Positions 1-9,630 of a stretch of 64,000 bases of DNA are shown here, piece by piece. The translations under genes and the position numbers were made by a program. Under the pieces are notes generated by a model. That model was not told the DNA's origin. It worked only from the letters and a program-made list of their open reading frames with translations, and did not search any database. Within the stretch, counting starts at the first letter, position 1. Each line of letters begins with the position of its first letter. Where the stretch lies: NCBI GenBank assembly GCA_021851325.1, contig JAJZDZ010000006.1:62001-126000 (forward strand), in the 5' to 3' direction. The stretch is from Pseudomonadota bacterium (GTDB lineage: Bacteria > Pseudomonadota > Alphaproteobacteria > Micropepsales > Micropepsaceae).

Positions 1-148
1 CGGTAACCAGTTTCAGCTCCGACCCATGGCAGAACTAGCGACGTTCACGAAAACGCGATAGGTCTCACGCGGTCGTGACAGCCCCGCCCGTAGACGGCCG
101 AAGCATACAGTCGCAACATCGGGTTTGCGTTTCACGTGGGAGAGTTTC

Positions 149-772
149 ATGGCAACGCCTTACGTGCTCACCTTCAAGCGCAGGTTTGCGGACAATATCG
201 GACCCTTTCTTGCAAGTGCATTTGGCATCTTGATTGCAATAGCCGCGGGGACGGCACCCGCCCAGGCGGCGATTACGGTAATGGGCAGCGGCCTGGCCCA
301 GAGCTGCTATAAAGCGGCCGAATTTGGTGGCGACGTACGGGACGGAATCAACACCTGTACCCTTGCTCTCAATCAGGAGCCACTTAACGTCCACGATCGT
401 GCGTCCACCTATGTCAATCGCGGTATCCTTCGAGCGCCGTCAAATCCAAAAGGCGCGCTGACGGACTACAACGAAGGCATCGCCCTCGACCCCAATCTGG
501 CAGAGGCCTATGTGGACCGGGGAGCGGCGCTGCTCTCACTCAAGCGCTACCATGCCGCCCTCGTGGCTATCGACAAGGGTCTTGCACTCCACGTCAACAG
601 GCCGCAGATCGCCTATTATGACCGTGCGGTGGCCCACGAGAGCCTCGGTGACATCCGAAGCGCCTATTTCGACTACCAGCATGCGGTAGCCCTGTCGCCC
701 AACTTTACCCTCGCAAAGCAGCAGCTTACCCGCTTCAAGGTGATCCGGGAGCCGGCCACCCACAACAGCTAG
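149..772 (+). CDS. Exported or membrane-anchored TPR protein
   Basis: A 207-residue protein with an N-terminal hydrophobic stretch (about residues 20-40, ending ..AQA) that looks like a signal peptide or anchor. It is followed by three to four tetratricopeptide units; GALTDYNEGIALDPNLAEAY and the two units after it are the clearest. TPR arrays mediate protein-protein contacts, so a scaffold role in the periplasm is likely, but no partner is visible. I chose the ATG at 149 because GGGAG lies 5 bases upstream; a TTG at 125 is also in frame. It stands alone and is followed by two hairpins and a terminator. Confidence 0.75.
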   Translation: MATPYVLTFKRRFADNIGPFLASAFGILIAIAAGTAPAQAAITVMGSGLAQSCYKAAEFGGDVRDGINTCTLALNQEPLNVHDRASTYVNRGILRAPSNPKGALTDYNEGIALDPNLAEAYVDRGAALLSLKRYHAALVAIDKGLALHVNRPQIAYYDRAVAHESLGDIRSAYFDYQHAVALSPNFTLAKQQLTRFKVIREPATHNS

Positions 773-828
773 TCAAGCGCCCAGCAGGCCGGCCTGACCC
801 TGCGCCAGGCGACAGATGGTTACCATTC

Positions 829-865
829 GGGGCAGAGCATGACCTTTTGAGGTCGGCTCTGCCCC
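829..865 (+). other. Long stem-loop downstream of the TPR gene
   Basis: GGGGCAGAG (829-837) pairs perfectly with CTCTGCCCC (857-865), and inside it GACC (841-844) pairs with GGTC (851-854), closing a TTTTGA loop. No T-run follows directly. It lies 10 bases before a classic terminator, so it may stabilise the 3' end of the TPR mRNA or be part of a tandem terminator. Confidence 0.6.
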
Positions 866-875
866 CTTATCTTGG

Positions 876-899
876 AGGTGGTCGCTCGACCACCTTTTT
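876..899 (+). terminator. Intrinsic terminator
   Basis: AGGTGGTC (876-883), loop GCTC, GACCACCT (888-895), then a T-run to 899: an 8-bp perfect stem plus five T. It lies about 100 bases after the TPR stop and about 200 bases before the efflux gene, so it separates the two transcription units. Confidence 0.88.
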
Positions 900-1102
900 C
901 GTGGCCTCAGAAGCACAGCCAATGCCAAACCGCCGTCTGCGCCTTGATCCTAATCCATATATTTCCCATCTGGCGGGGTACGACTGCACACCGAGGTCGG
1001 CTGGGCCTTCCGGACATGGTGGACCCTTGCGTTCAGGGATCGAGCGTTTATGAAGGGGCCGCAGCCGCCAGTGGGCCTATTTCTGTCTAGCGAGTATTTC
1101 GA

Positions 1103-2614
1103 ATGAAAAAGCTTCTTCAGGCCACCTCGATTGCTGCGCTCGCCCTCGCCTTGGCGGGGTGCGTGGTAACACCGCCGCCAGTGGCGCTGACCCAACGTGA
1201 CGTGCCCAAGTCGTTTTCTCAACCCATCGCCGCCAACGCTCCGGTCTGGCCAAAGCCCGGCTGGTGGGAAGGTTTCGGTAGCCCAGAGCTCGACTCGCTG
1301 ATCGTCGAGGCTCACCAAAACAATCTCAATCTCGCCTCGGCTGTGGCTGCGGTGATGCAGGCCAGGGCCCAAACCTACATCTCGGCCTCCGCCCTGTTTC
1401 CCAGTCTTTCGCTAGCCGGGACAGCCAGCCGCGGCAGCACGAGCACACAAGGATTTAACCTGACCCGTAACGACTTTGGCCTGTCGGGAAGCGCAAGTTA
1501 TGAAGCGAGCTTCTGGGATACGCTGCCCACGCTGCAGTCCGCACAGGAGGCCCTGAAGGCGGCACGCTTCAATCAGCAGACCGTGGCACTCACTGTTACC
1601 GCGTCAGTCGCGAATACCTATCTCGACGTGCTGGCACTGCGTCAACGTGAAACCATCGCTGATCAGAACATTCGCGCCGCCAACCGCATCCTTGGCGTTA
1701 CTGAGGCACAGGTAACAAACGGTGTGGCCTCCCGGCTTTCGCTGGCACAGCAAGAAGCCGTGGTTAACGGCCAGAAGGCCCAGGTTCCGGCGCTGCAGGA
1801 GCAGGGCAATGAAGCTCGCTTTGCGCTTGCTGTTCTCCTTGGGCGCCCACCGGAAGGCTTCAAGGTGTCCGGAGAGAGCCTCGCCGGGATCAAGGCGCCC
1901 ACGGTTGCACCCGGGCTGCCCTCGGATCTCCTCGAGCGCCGTCCCGATGTCGCCCAGGCTGAGGCACAACTCGCTGCCGCACATGCCAATGTTGATGCCG
2001 CACGAAATGCTTTCTTTCCGCAGATCAACCTGACTGCGTCCGGGGGCTATGCCTCAACCGCTCTCAGCTCACTGATCAACCCCTCAAATCTGGGGTTCTC
2101 ACTTGGCGCCTCGGTGGTCCAGTCTATTTTCAGTGGTGGTCGTCAAAGCGGACAGCTTGAACTCAGCAGGGCGCAGCAACTTCAGCTGATCGAAGCCTAC
2201 CGGACCACCGTGCTGAACGCGTTCAAGGACGTGGAAACTGCGCTCAGTCAGGTTGCGCATTACGCCCAGGAAGAAAAGTACACCGCCGCTCAGGTCAAGG
2301 CTGCAGCAGAAGCCTTCCGTATTTCCGAAATTCAGTACCGCGAAGGCGTGACCGATCTTTTGACGGTTCTTCAATCCCAGCAGACCCTGTTTTCCGCTGA
2401 GGATACCCTTGTCCAAATCAAGCTCGCGCGCATCCAGGCTGATGTCAGCCTCTATACAGCGCTGGGTGGTGGCTGGACTGAGAATCCGGCTGACATGACC
2501 CAGCCGATTCCAATTCCGGCTAAGCTTCCCAAAGCCTCCGCCCCGGCTGTCAATGCTGCGAAGAAAGCGAGCAAGGACCTGAAGAACCGAGGAATTTTGG
2601 ACTGGCTGTTCTGA
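1103..2614 (+). CDS. RND efflux outer-membrane lipoprotein, NodT/OprM family
   Basis: A 503-residue TolC-like outer-membrane factor, which forms the exit duct of tripartite RND pumps. A lipoprotein signal ends in L-A-G-C with Cys20 as the lipidated residue. Two outer-membrane efflux-protein repeats follow; LLERRPDVAQAEAQLAAAHA and the YREGVTDLLTVLQSQQTLFSAED block are typical of the family. The length is normal. No membrane-fusion or RND inner-membrane gene lies beside it, so it is an orphan here and probably serves a pump encoded elsewhere. It converges on the aldo/keto reductase gene. Confidence 0.93.
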   Translation: MKKLLQATSIAALALALAGCVVTPPPVALTQRDVPKSFSQPIAANAPVWPKPGWWEGFGSPELDSLIVEAHQNNLNLASAVAAVMQARAQTYISASALFPSLSLAGTASRGSTSTQGFNLTRNDFGLSGSASYEASFWDTLPTLQSAQEALKAARFNQQTVALTVTASVANTYLDVLALRQRETIADQNIRAANRILGVTEAQVTNGVASRLSLAQQEAVVNGQKAQVPALQEQGNEARFALAVLLGRPPEGFKVSGESLAGIKAPTVAPGLPSDLLERRPDVAQAEAQLAAAHANVDAARNAFFPQINLTASGGYASTALSSLINPSNLGFSLGASVVQSIFSGGRQSGQLELSRAQQLQLIEAYRTTVLNAFKDVETALSQVAHYAQEEKYTAAQVKAAAEAFRISEIQYREGVTDLLTVLQSQQTLFSAEDTLVQIKLARIQADVSLYTALGGGWTENPADMTQPIPIPAKLPKASAPAVNAAKKASKDLKNRGILDWLF

Positions 2615-2638
2615 GCAGGGCGGCTGCGAAGCTTAACC

Positions 2639-3607
2639 CTAAAGGTGGCCCAATACGCGGTGCGGAGCGTAAGGCGCTTCCAGCGTCTTGAGCTCGGCAT
2701 CGTCCAGTTTAAGTGTCGTTGCAGCAATAGCTTCATCAAGATGCTTCATCTTGGTGGCCCCAATGATCGGTGCTGTCACCGTCGGCTTGTGTAATAGCCA
2801 CGCCAACGCGATCTGGGCATTGGATACGCCCCGCCTTCCGGCGACTTCACTGACGGCGTCAACAACGGAAAAGTCACTTTCCTGGTACATTGCGTGGGCG
2901 AACTGATCCGACTTGGCTCTAAGTGTCTGCGCGCGCCGATTATTGGCGAGGAAGCCCCGCGCCAGCGGGCTCCAGGGAATGACGCCTATGCCCTCCGCTG
3001 CGCAGAGTGGCAACATCTCGCGCTCCTCTTCACGGTACACGAGATTGTAATGATTCTGCATGGATACAAATCGCGTCATTCCCATCGCCTTGGCTGTGTG
3101 CAGATAGGTCGCAAACTGCCAAGCATACATGGATGACGCGCCCACATGGAGCGCCTTTCCTGCTTTGACGACATCGTGGAGAGCCTCAACCGTCTCTTCG
3201 ATCGGCGTATTTGGATCAAATCGGTGAATCTGGTAGAGATCAACATACTCCATTCCCAGTCGGCGCAAGCTGGCATCGATCGCCGACATAATGTGCTTGC
3301 GCGACAGGCCACGCTGGTTGGCCGCGTCGCCCATTGGGTTGAATACCTTTGTTGCAACCACGTAGGTATCACGCGATCCTGCAAAATCACGGAGCGCGCG
3401 GCCAAGCACTTCCTCACTTGCCCCCATTGAATATATATCGGCGGTGTCAAAGAAATTGATGCCGGCGTCCACGGCCCTTCGGATCAGAGGGCGCCCATCC
3501 TCCTCATCAAGAACCCAATCGCGCCACTTCGAGGATCCGTAGCTCATTGCGCCAAGGCAGAGGCGTGTAACCTTCAATCCAGTCTGGCCAAGCCGCACGG
3601 TCTGCAT
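2639..3607 (-). CDS. Aldo/keto reductase
   Basis: A 322-residue NADPH-dependent reductase of the AKR (beta/alpha)8 family. The catalytic set is visible: Asp54 and Tyr59 in GINFFDTADIYS, Lys87 in VVATKVFNP, and His128 in DLYQIHRFD. The C-terminal part carries the cofactor-binding IPWSPLARGFL and IIGATK segments, as in the AKR11/YajO-like group. AGGAG lies 6 bases before the ATG. The substrate cannot be read from sequence. It is probably a single-gene unit. Confidence 0.92.
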   Translation of the reverse strand: MQTVRLGQTGLKVTRLCLGAMSYGSSKWRDWVLDEEDGRPLIRRAVDAGINFFDTADIYSMGASEEVLGRALRDFAGSRDTYVVATKVFNPMGDAANQRGLSRKHIMSAIDASLRRLGMEYVDLYQIHRFDPNTPIEETVEALHDVVKAGKALHVGASSMYAWQFATYLHTAKAMGMTRFVSMQNHYNLVYREEEREMLPLCAAEGIGVIPWSPLARGFLANNRRAQTLRAKSDQFAHAMYQESDFSVVDAVSEVAGRRGVSNAQIALAWLLHKPTVTAPIIGATKMKHLDEAIAATTLKLDDAELKTLEAPYAPHRVLGHL

Positions 3608-3718
3608 GCAGTGCTCCTTTATGATGAGGCTCCCGGCAGCGCATCGAACTGCGTTGCGGAGTCGATTGAAAATCTTGGTCCCCTTCGCAAGACTAGGTCT
3701 TCGACCAGCTCGCTGACA

Positions 3719-5740
3719 TCAGGGCTGATATATTAGACCAACCATGAGACGGCGGGGTTCAGCATAAAGATCAACGCCGGGCGCATCAACTTGATAGGCC
3801 ACACGGGCGTCGGTGGCATTATCAAGGGAAATGTAGGCGTCCCATGCCGGGCGCAGGTGCCAGTCGGCGCGCAGATCGAGTGTAACCGCTGAGCCAAGGC
3901 GCTGCTGGTTGAGATCGTCGTTATAGCGCGCACTTTCATATCGAACCTGTGCGGACAGACGCAGTGGATTAAGAGGGGTATAATCTGCCCCGGCGGTGAT
4001 CGTTGCAACCGGAGCCTGGGCCGGACGTTTGCCATTCAGCTTTGCGGCAGCACCATGCGCGTGGACCCGCGCATCGGTCAAAGCGAAGGCACTGTGCAGA
4101 TGGACCCGCTTAGAGAGTGCGACCGACAGCTCTCCCTCCAGGCCCAGAGCATCAATCGTGCCGGCATTCTGACGCTGCTGGAATGTCAGCTGAGGCGTTG
4201 TTGAAATGGTTACATTTGTGATGGCATTGGCAAGTTGATTGTAAAAGCCGGTCAGCGACCACGTCCAAGCGGCACGCTGACCACCCCAGCCCAGTTCTTC
4301 GCCGTAAAGCTGTTCCGGTTTCAGGTTGGCGTTCGCGTTGGTGATTACGTTTCCAACTCGAAATGGACGATAAAGTTCGTTGAGGCTCGGCACTCTAAAT
4401 CCGGCGTAGGCTGCTGCACGCACATACATCCCTCCACTCAGCCACCGCTTGATCCCAATGCGGCCCGTGGGTACGACGCCGCTGCGGCTTGACGGATTGC
4501 TAAGAGCGATGATCGCACCATTGGCGACCTTGCTCTCAATGAGGTGCCCCTGGGACGTCGCCCAGCGGTCAGCACGCACACCAGCAGTCAGGAGCCAGCC
4601 CTGGTGGCGCCAGGCACCTTCGCCATAAAGACCGGCTATGACGAGCCTACCTCCGGCACGGCGCCGGTCCTGGAACACCCCCTGAACCGGCAGGTAGAGT
4701 TCACGGGACTCGCCCGAATCATCGCGCAAATCCCCGCCCAATTCCCACCGCCAGGCCCCGGATACGCCAACCATCGCAGCGTTGGCACCCCACCCCCAGG
4801 CTGGCGTCGCATACTGATTATCCACGACCAGCGCGCTCATGTGATTAAGCGCTTCTGAGGTAAAGGTATTGCTGAGATTGCTGTTCAAAGACCAAAGCTG
4901 CAGCCGCCAGCCGGGATGGGACTGCGTAGCTGAGCGCGCCAATGCGAGGCTGGCGACCACGCCATTTGCCCGGGCCTGGCCACCAACCACACCGTTACCC
5001 CGAGCCTCGTCATAGAGCCCCAGACGCGCGGAGAAGGTGAGTCCCGCGTCCAGTGTCTCCTGGGCCCGCAACGAGCCGGACGCGCCATTGAACCATAATG
5101 GTCGGTCCGCCGCGCCCCTTTGCCCCGGCAAAACTGGAATCCAGCCGTCGGAATGCTCGGCTGAGGCGCTGGCAAAAAGGGAAAGTTTCCCGACCTTGGC
5201 ACCACCGGCAGCTCCCATCCTTGCTGTCCCAAGGGAGCCAGCCGACACATCGGCCACGCCAAGCCCCTTACCGCTGCGCTCGGTAAGCGCGATGGTACCA
5301 GTAAGCGCACCGGAGCCATAAGGCCCTGTGCCTGCCCCGCGTACAATCTGCGCCTGCCCGATATCTTCCCAGGGAAGTGCCGTCCAGATAACCCAATTGC
5401 CAAATGGATCATTCATTGGCACGCCATCCAGCAGAACCAGCGCACGTCCTGCACCAGAAGGCGCAATCGCGCGGAGCGATATTCCCTGAGTAGTCGGGTT
5501 TGCCGAAAGGCTGTCGCCGCGGCGAAACAGCGATACCCCGGGAACCTGTTCCAGCGCGGCATCAAGACGGCCAGCCTGCGAGAGACTGGCCGAGGACAGT
5601 GTGACCACTGAAAATGCACTCTGACCAACAGGCTCCGGCATGCGTGCGGCCGTGACTGTTACTGTTTCGATTGACTGCGCCTGAGCAAGTCCGACCCCCG
5701 TCAATATGCACACCGCACCAACACAGAATTGACGTAACAT
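3719..5740 (-). CDS. TonB-dependent outer-membrane receptor
   Basis: A 673-residue receptor. The signal peptide ends near ..GLAQAQ and is followed directly by a TonB-box-like ETVTVTA. A plug domain comes next (QVPGVSLFRRGDS, LVLLDGVPMNDPFGNW, IVRGAGTGPYGSGALTGTI), then a 22-strand type beta-barrel ending in LMVGLIYQP with no obvious terminal aromatic. Such receptors import iron chelates, cobalamin, sugars or other ligands using TonB energy; the ligand is unknown. No cobalamin riboswitch was recognised upstream and no transport ABC genes are adjacent. Confidence 0.92.
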   Translation of the reverse strand: MLRQFCVGAVCILTGVGLAQAQSIETVTVTAARMPEPVGQSAFSVVTLSSASLSQAGRLDAALEQVPGVSLFRRGDSLSANPTTQGISLRAIAPSGAGRALVLLDGVPMNDPFGNWVIWTALPWEDIGQAQIVRGAGTGPYGSGALTGTIALTERSGKGLGVADVSAGSLGTARMGAAGGAKVGKLSLFASASAEHSDGWIPVLPGQRGAADRPLWFNGASGSLRAQETLDAGLTFSARLGLYDEARGNGVVGGQARANGVVASLALARSATQSHPGWRLQLWSLNSNLSNTFTSEALNHMSALVVDNQYATPAWGWGANAAMVGVSGAWRWELGGDLRDDSGESRELYLPVQGVFQDRRRAGGRLVIAGLYGEGAWRHQGWLLTAGVRADRWATSQGHLIESKVANGAIIALSNPSSRSGVVPTGRIGIKRWLSGGMYVRAAAYAGFRVPSLNELYRPFRVGNVITNANANLKPEQLYGEELGWGGQRAAWTWSLTGFYNQLANAITNVTISTTPQLTFQQRQNAGTIDALGLEGELSVALSKRVHLHSAFALTDARVHAHGAAAKLNGKRPAQAPVATITAGADYTPLNPLRLSAQVRYESARYNDDLNQQRLGSAVTLDLRADWHLRPAWDAYISLDNATDARVAYQVDAPGVDLYAEPRRLMVGLIYQP

Positions 5741-6151
5741 CTGCCTTCACGCCCCCCGCGAATATGCCACCAACGCAGAGGTAAGCCTAAATCCCGGGCC
5801 GGGCTTACGTCGCGTTAAGGTTGTCCCCTGCGCTGTCCCTGCACCAAGCTGCAGTCAAGGTTCCCTGCTTTGCGATTAGCAAGCCAGCGCTCTGTATAGA
5901 TGTACAGCGAACGATGGCCGATACAACCATGCACAGCCCTGAGGCAGCACCCGATGACTGTGACTTCCTAACGCATGGTTCAAAAGACAGGCAGAGTCAG
6001 AGGGTGTTCATACCAGTTTATAAAACTAGATGCAGTTGTAGGCCCGAGCCGGACGGTTCATGCATCACCAAACCAGGAGGTACACGCCATCCCGAGAAAG
6101 CAGCGTATCCTGCAAACTCTGACGGTATCGGGGTGGGACGACCAGCCGATC
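5741..6151. other. Intergenic, leader of the TonB receptor
   Basis: 411 bases without a convincing gene. It holds GTAAGCC (5781-5787) and GGCTTAC (5802-5808), a 7-bp perfect inverted repeat with a GC-rich loop, 41-68 bases upstream of the receptor start. It could be a 5'-UTR hairpin or an operator. Nothing else was recognised. Confidence 0.4.
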
Positions 6152-7207
6152 CTAGAGATCGTCTATCACCAGCTCGGGCGAGGGCCCCACTCTTTCGGCT
6201 GCTGCAATGAAGCTGCGCAAAAGTACCGGCCAGTCGGGGTGAGGAGCGATATACTGGGTAGAAAACCAGGGCATCCCCACATGGTCAAATACGGTACCCC
6301 GAAGAAATTCGATCATGACCCGTACCGGCCAGCGAAGTCCCGCGTCACGCGTGACGGACAACGATAGCGGAGTCTGGTAGCGAATACCGATTTCCAGTGG
6401 AACGAATTCTTCGTCCACAGCCGAGCCATATGTCGGCATCATAGCAATACCGGCGCCATTACGAACCGCCTCCGCAAGGCTGCCGCTCAGATTGGTAAAG
6501 AAGGAGGTGCGCGTAACTGGCTTCTGTCGCATCCAGTGGACCCAGTTACTGACGTCACTTAGATTCAATGCCTGATCAAGCAACCGATGGTTCTTAAGCT
6601 CGTCAACAGAGTGTGGTGTTCCATATCGCTGCAGATATTCGCGACTCGCAAACGGTATGAAATGAAGCATCCCAAGACGCAGAGTGCCCCGTTCCTGATT
6701 GGTTGGTTCGTAATAATGAACATGCAGATCACATGCGTCGCGCTTTTCGGCATTAATTTCGTTAGTACCGAACAATTTCACGTCGATGTTGGGGTGGCGG
6801 TCAAAGAACAGTGAAATAAACCGCGTCATCCAATAGGTTGCGAGCGCTTCGCTCATTAATACCTTGCAATCGCCGACAAGCGCGGGCCGGGCATATCCTG
6901 GCTGGGTAGCCGCGCGTGTCAGTGCCAGTTGCGCGGCAATCACCTCTTGATAAACGCGCTGCCCTTCGAAGGTAAGGCGCGGTCCCCGCCGGTCACGCTC
7001 AAACAGCCGCGAACCAACTGCCAGCTCAAGGCGCGTGAGCCGCCGGCTGACCGTGGGCTGTGTCAGCTTTAGCTTGCTGGCAGCCTTATTGAAGCTCCCA
7101 TAGCGAATAACTTCGAGAAAGATACGAAAATCATCCCAGTCTGTATCGGTTCCTCCATCGTGCTCGATCAATTCCGCATAGCGTAGTTCGATATCCCTAT
7201 TGTCCAT
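6152..7207 (-). CDS. LysR-family transcriptional regulator
   Basis: 351 residues. The N-terminal winged helix starts at about residue 24 (DWDDFRIFLEVIRYGSFNKA, then LTQPTVSRRLTRLE), followed by the LysR effector-binding domain. It is longer than the usual 300 because of an N-terminal lead and a C-terminal tail after a VFDHVGMPWF motif. It closely resembles the LysR at 35942 in both unusual parts. It is divergent from the flavoenzyme gene at 7753, which it probably controls. SD is weak; start from domain position. Confidence 0.9.
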   Translation of the reverse strand: MDNRDIELRYAELIEHDGGTDTDWDDFRIFLEVIRYGSFNKAASKLKLTQPTVSRRLTRLELAVGSRLFERDRRGPRLTFEGQRVYQEVIAAQLALTRAATQPGYARPALVGDCKVLMSEALATYWMTRFISLFFDRHPNIDVKLFGTNEINAEKRDACDLHVHYYEPTNQERGTLRLGMLHFIPFASREYLQRYGTPHSVDELKNHRLLDQALNLSDVSNWVHWMRQKPVTRTSFFTNLSGSLAEAVRNGAGIAMMPTYGSAVDEEFVPLEIGIRYQTPLSLSVTRDAGLRWPVRVMIEFLRGTVFDHVGMPWFSTQYIAPHPDWPVLLRSFIAAAERVGPSPELVIDDL

Positions 7208-7752
7208 GTGCTACCAGCTCAGGTGCATTCGTCTGGCTGCGCAGTCGCGGCCATTTCCGCACATTTCCGAACACTAAGCCTGGTTCTTGAAAAATCAATC
7301 GTTTAAAGTACACATATCACATGAGTATACGATCTATTTGGGTTATACTTGTATCCGCAAGCGCTTGAGGGACCATAGAATTTCAGGCCGCTGTCAGCAC
7401 TTCCGTGCGCCAGGGTGAAGCAGTCAGGGTTACCGGATGCCCCCTCGTGCCCTGTAACACGCTTGAGCATTTTCTGCTCCGGCATCGGCTCTCCTAACTC
7501 CCGAATACGTCGACCGGCGCCACTTCTTCAGGGTAAATCGAGCTATAAGCAAGCGTCAGTTCAGGATCACATATCCTCCTGCAAGCGGTACCTCGGGCAC
7601 GCCTGCGGATCATGGCAACAGCTGGAATAGGTTTAACGCGGCTTTACCATTACCTTTTCCAGCGCCGTCTTGGTCCCAGGACAGCCTGAAGCCTTGCCCC
7701 CTCGATGAAGTCAAGCAGCTTGCAGAAGCGAATACAATCAGGCATCGCTGTG
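7208..7752. promoter_or_regulatory. Divergent LysR/flavoenzyme intergenic region
   Basis: 545 bases between divergent genes. Around 7320-7355 there is an AT-rich patch with GTATAC and an ATAC-TT-GTAT inverted pair, a plausible LysR binding and promoter area. No coding sequence was convincing; an in-frame ATG at 7705 is possible for the flavoenzyme. Confidence 0.35.
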
Positions 7753-9378
7753 ATGACAGAAGGAAAGAATAGATCCTTGTATGATGTCGTGATCATTGGC
7801 GGTGGCCATAATGGCCTCACCTGTGCGGCCTATCTCGCCGCCGCAGGTCTGAAGACCATTATCCTCGAGCGGCGCCATGTCGTGGGTGGTGCAGCCGTTA
7901 CCGAGGAATTTCATCCGGGTTTTCGCAACTCCGTTGCTTCTTACACGGTTTCGCTCCTCAACCCTAAAATTATTCGCGATCTGGAATTGCACCAGCATGG
8001 TCTACGGATTGTTGAACGAAAACTGGCCAACTTTCTTCCTCTGGATGATCACAACTACTTCAAGGTAGGTGATGGACGCACACAACAAGAACTGTCCAGG
8101 TTTTCTCTTCGTGATGCAGACCGTCTTGCGGACTATAATGCACGTCTCGAGCGCGTCGCCGATGCCTTGCGCAATTTGGTGCTCCAAACCCCTCCCAACA
8201 GGGTTCAGTCGCACCCAATTGAAGGACTTCGCGAACTCATACGGGCTGGCCTGACGGCACGACAGCTAGCGGCGCTAGGCATGGAATCCGAGCGTGACCT
8301 CCTGGCCCTTTTTACCAGTTCAGCTGGCCAATATCTGGAGTCCTGGTTTGATAGCGAGCCAATCAAGGCCGCACTTGGGTTTGATGGCATCGTTGGCAAC
8401 TATGCGAGCCCGTATTCTCCGGGAACAGCATATGTGCTCCTGCATCATTGTTTCGGCGAGATAAACGGAAGGAAGGGCGCCTGGGGACACGCGATCGGCG
8501 GCATGGGGTCCATCACACAGGCGATGGCCCGAGCTTGCATGCAACGCGGTGTAGAAATCCGCACCAACGTTACCGTTAGCGAAGTCGCGGTCGCCAACGG
8601 GCGCGTCCAAGCTGTTCTCACCGATGATGGTACAAAGATTGCCGCCCGCGCAGTTGTAGCAAACGTCAATCCTAAACTGCTTTATGAGAGGATGCTGGAT
8701 CCTTCGTTTCTGCCTGCAGACTTCAGGGCCCGAATAGCCCAGTATCGCTGTGGGTCTGCAACCTTTCGAATGAATGTCGCGCTGAGCGAGCTCCCATCGT
8801 TTCTCTGCCTTCCCGGAACAGAACTGGATGAGCACCACACGGCAGGGATCATCATGGCTCCCAGTCTACGCTATATGGAAGATGCCTACTTTGACGCACG
8901 ACGCCTTGGCTGGGCACGAAAGCCTATTGTTGAGATGGTGATTTCTTCAACCCTGGACGACTCGCTTGCTCCAAGGGGCTGTCACGTCGCTAGCCTGTTC
9001 TGCCAGCACATGGCGCCAGAACTGCCTGACGGATCGAGCTGGGATCAGAGGCGCGAGGAGGTGGCAGATCTGATTATCGACACGGTCACGGGCTTTGCGC
9101 CCAACTTTAAGGGATCGGTGCTCGCCCGACAGATCATGAGCCCAACAGATCTGGAACGCACGTTTGGTCTTGTTGCCGGTGACATATTCCACGGAGCGCT
9201 TGACCTGGGCCAACTCTATTCCGCCCGCCCCGTCCTTGGACACGCCAACTATCGGGGACCTGTCCGGGGCCTTTATATGTGTGGATCCGGTACCCATCCT
9301 GGCGGTGGTGTCACCGGGGTACCGGGACACAATGCGGCACGCGAGATAATACGTGACGCTCATCGTCGCCGCCTTTAA
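7753..9378 (+). CDS. FAD-dependent oxidoreductase, PYROXD2/phytoene-desaturase-like
   Basis: 541 residues. A Rossmann dinucleotide fold lies at the N-terminus (YDVVIIGGGHNGLTCAAYLA, with the ERR motif ending the second strand). The typical C-terminal FAD segment is GLYMCGSGTHPGGGVTGVPGHNAAREI. This is the NAD(P)/FAD-dependent oxidoreductase group related to carotenoid desaturases and PYROXD2; the substrate is unknown, but a hydrophobic or isoprenoid compound is likely. Start: ATG 7753 gives the usual short lead before the Rossmann fold. ATG 7705 would add 16 residues. Neither has a strong SD. Confidence 0.88.
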   Translation: MTEGKNRSLYDVVIIGGGHNGLTCAAYLAAAGLKTIILERRHVVGGAAVTEEFHPGFRNSVASYTVSLLNPKIIRDLELHQHGLRIVERKLANFLPLDDHNYFKVGDGRTQQELSRFSLRDADRLADYNARLERVADALRNLVLQTPPNRVQSHPIEGLRELIRAGLTARQLAALGMESERDLLALFTSSAGQYLESWFDSEPIKAALGFDGIVGNYASPYSPGTAYVLLHHCFGEINGRKGAWGHAIGGMGSITQAMARACMQRGVEIRTNVTVSEVAVANGRVQAVLTDDGTKIAARAVVANVNPKLLYERMLDPSFLPADFRARIAQYRCGSATFRMNVALSELPSFLCLPGTELDEHHTAGIIMAPSLRYMEDAYFDARRLGWARKPIVEMVISSTLDDSLAPRGCHVASLFCQHMAPELPDGSSWDQRREEVADLIIDTVTGFAPNFKGSVLARQIMSPTDLERTFGLVAGDIFHGALDLGQLYSARPVLGHANYRGPVRGLYMCGSGTHPGGGVTGVPGHNAAREIIRDAHRRRL

Positions 9379-9630
9379 CCCGCTCCATCGGCGGAGGCAG
9401 GGGGACGCCCAAGCCCCACCCTGCAGGCGAGTGCAGTCTATACTGAGCCCAAACTGAGCCCAGCGGTTGTTCCCCGACCTTCAGCCAGAAGGAACTTTTG
9501 AGCCGGTACCCCCCGGCACAGAACCCCTCCTGCTGCATTGATTTGACTTTCACTTTAGGAGAAAGTGATAACTGACAGATTGTCACAGCCTCAAGCGCTG
9601 TGCATTTTTGAACTGAAATGGAACTGGATC

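Noticed and set aside
5741-6151. Possible cobalamin riboswitch before the TonB receptor
   Set aside because: Only a 7-bp hairpin is present; no B12-box-like sequence was seen.
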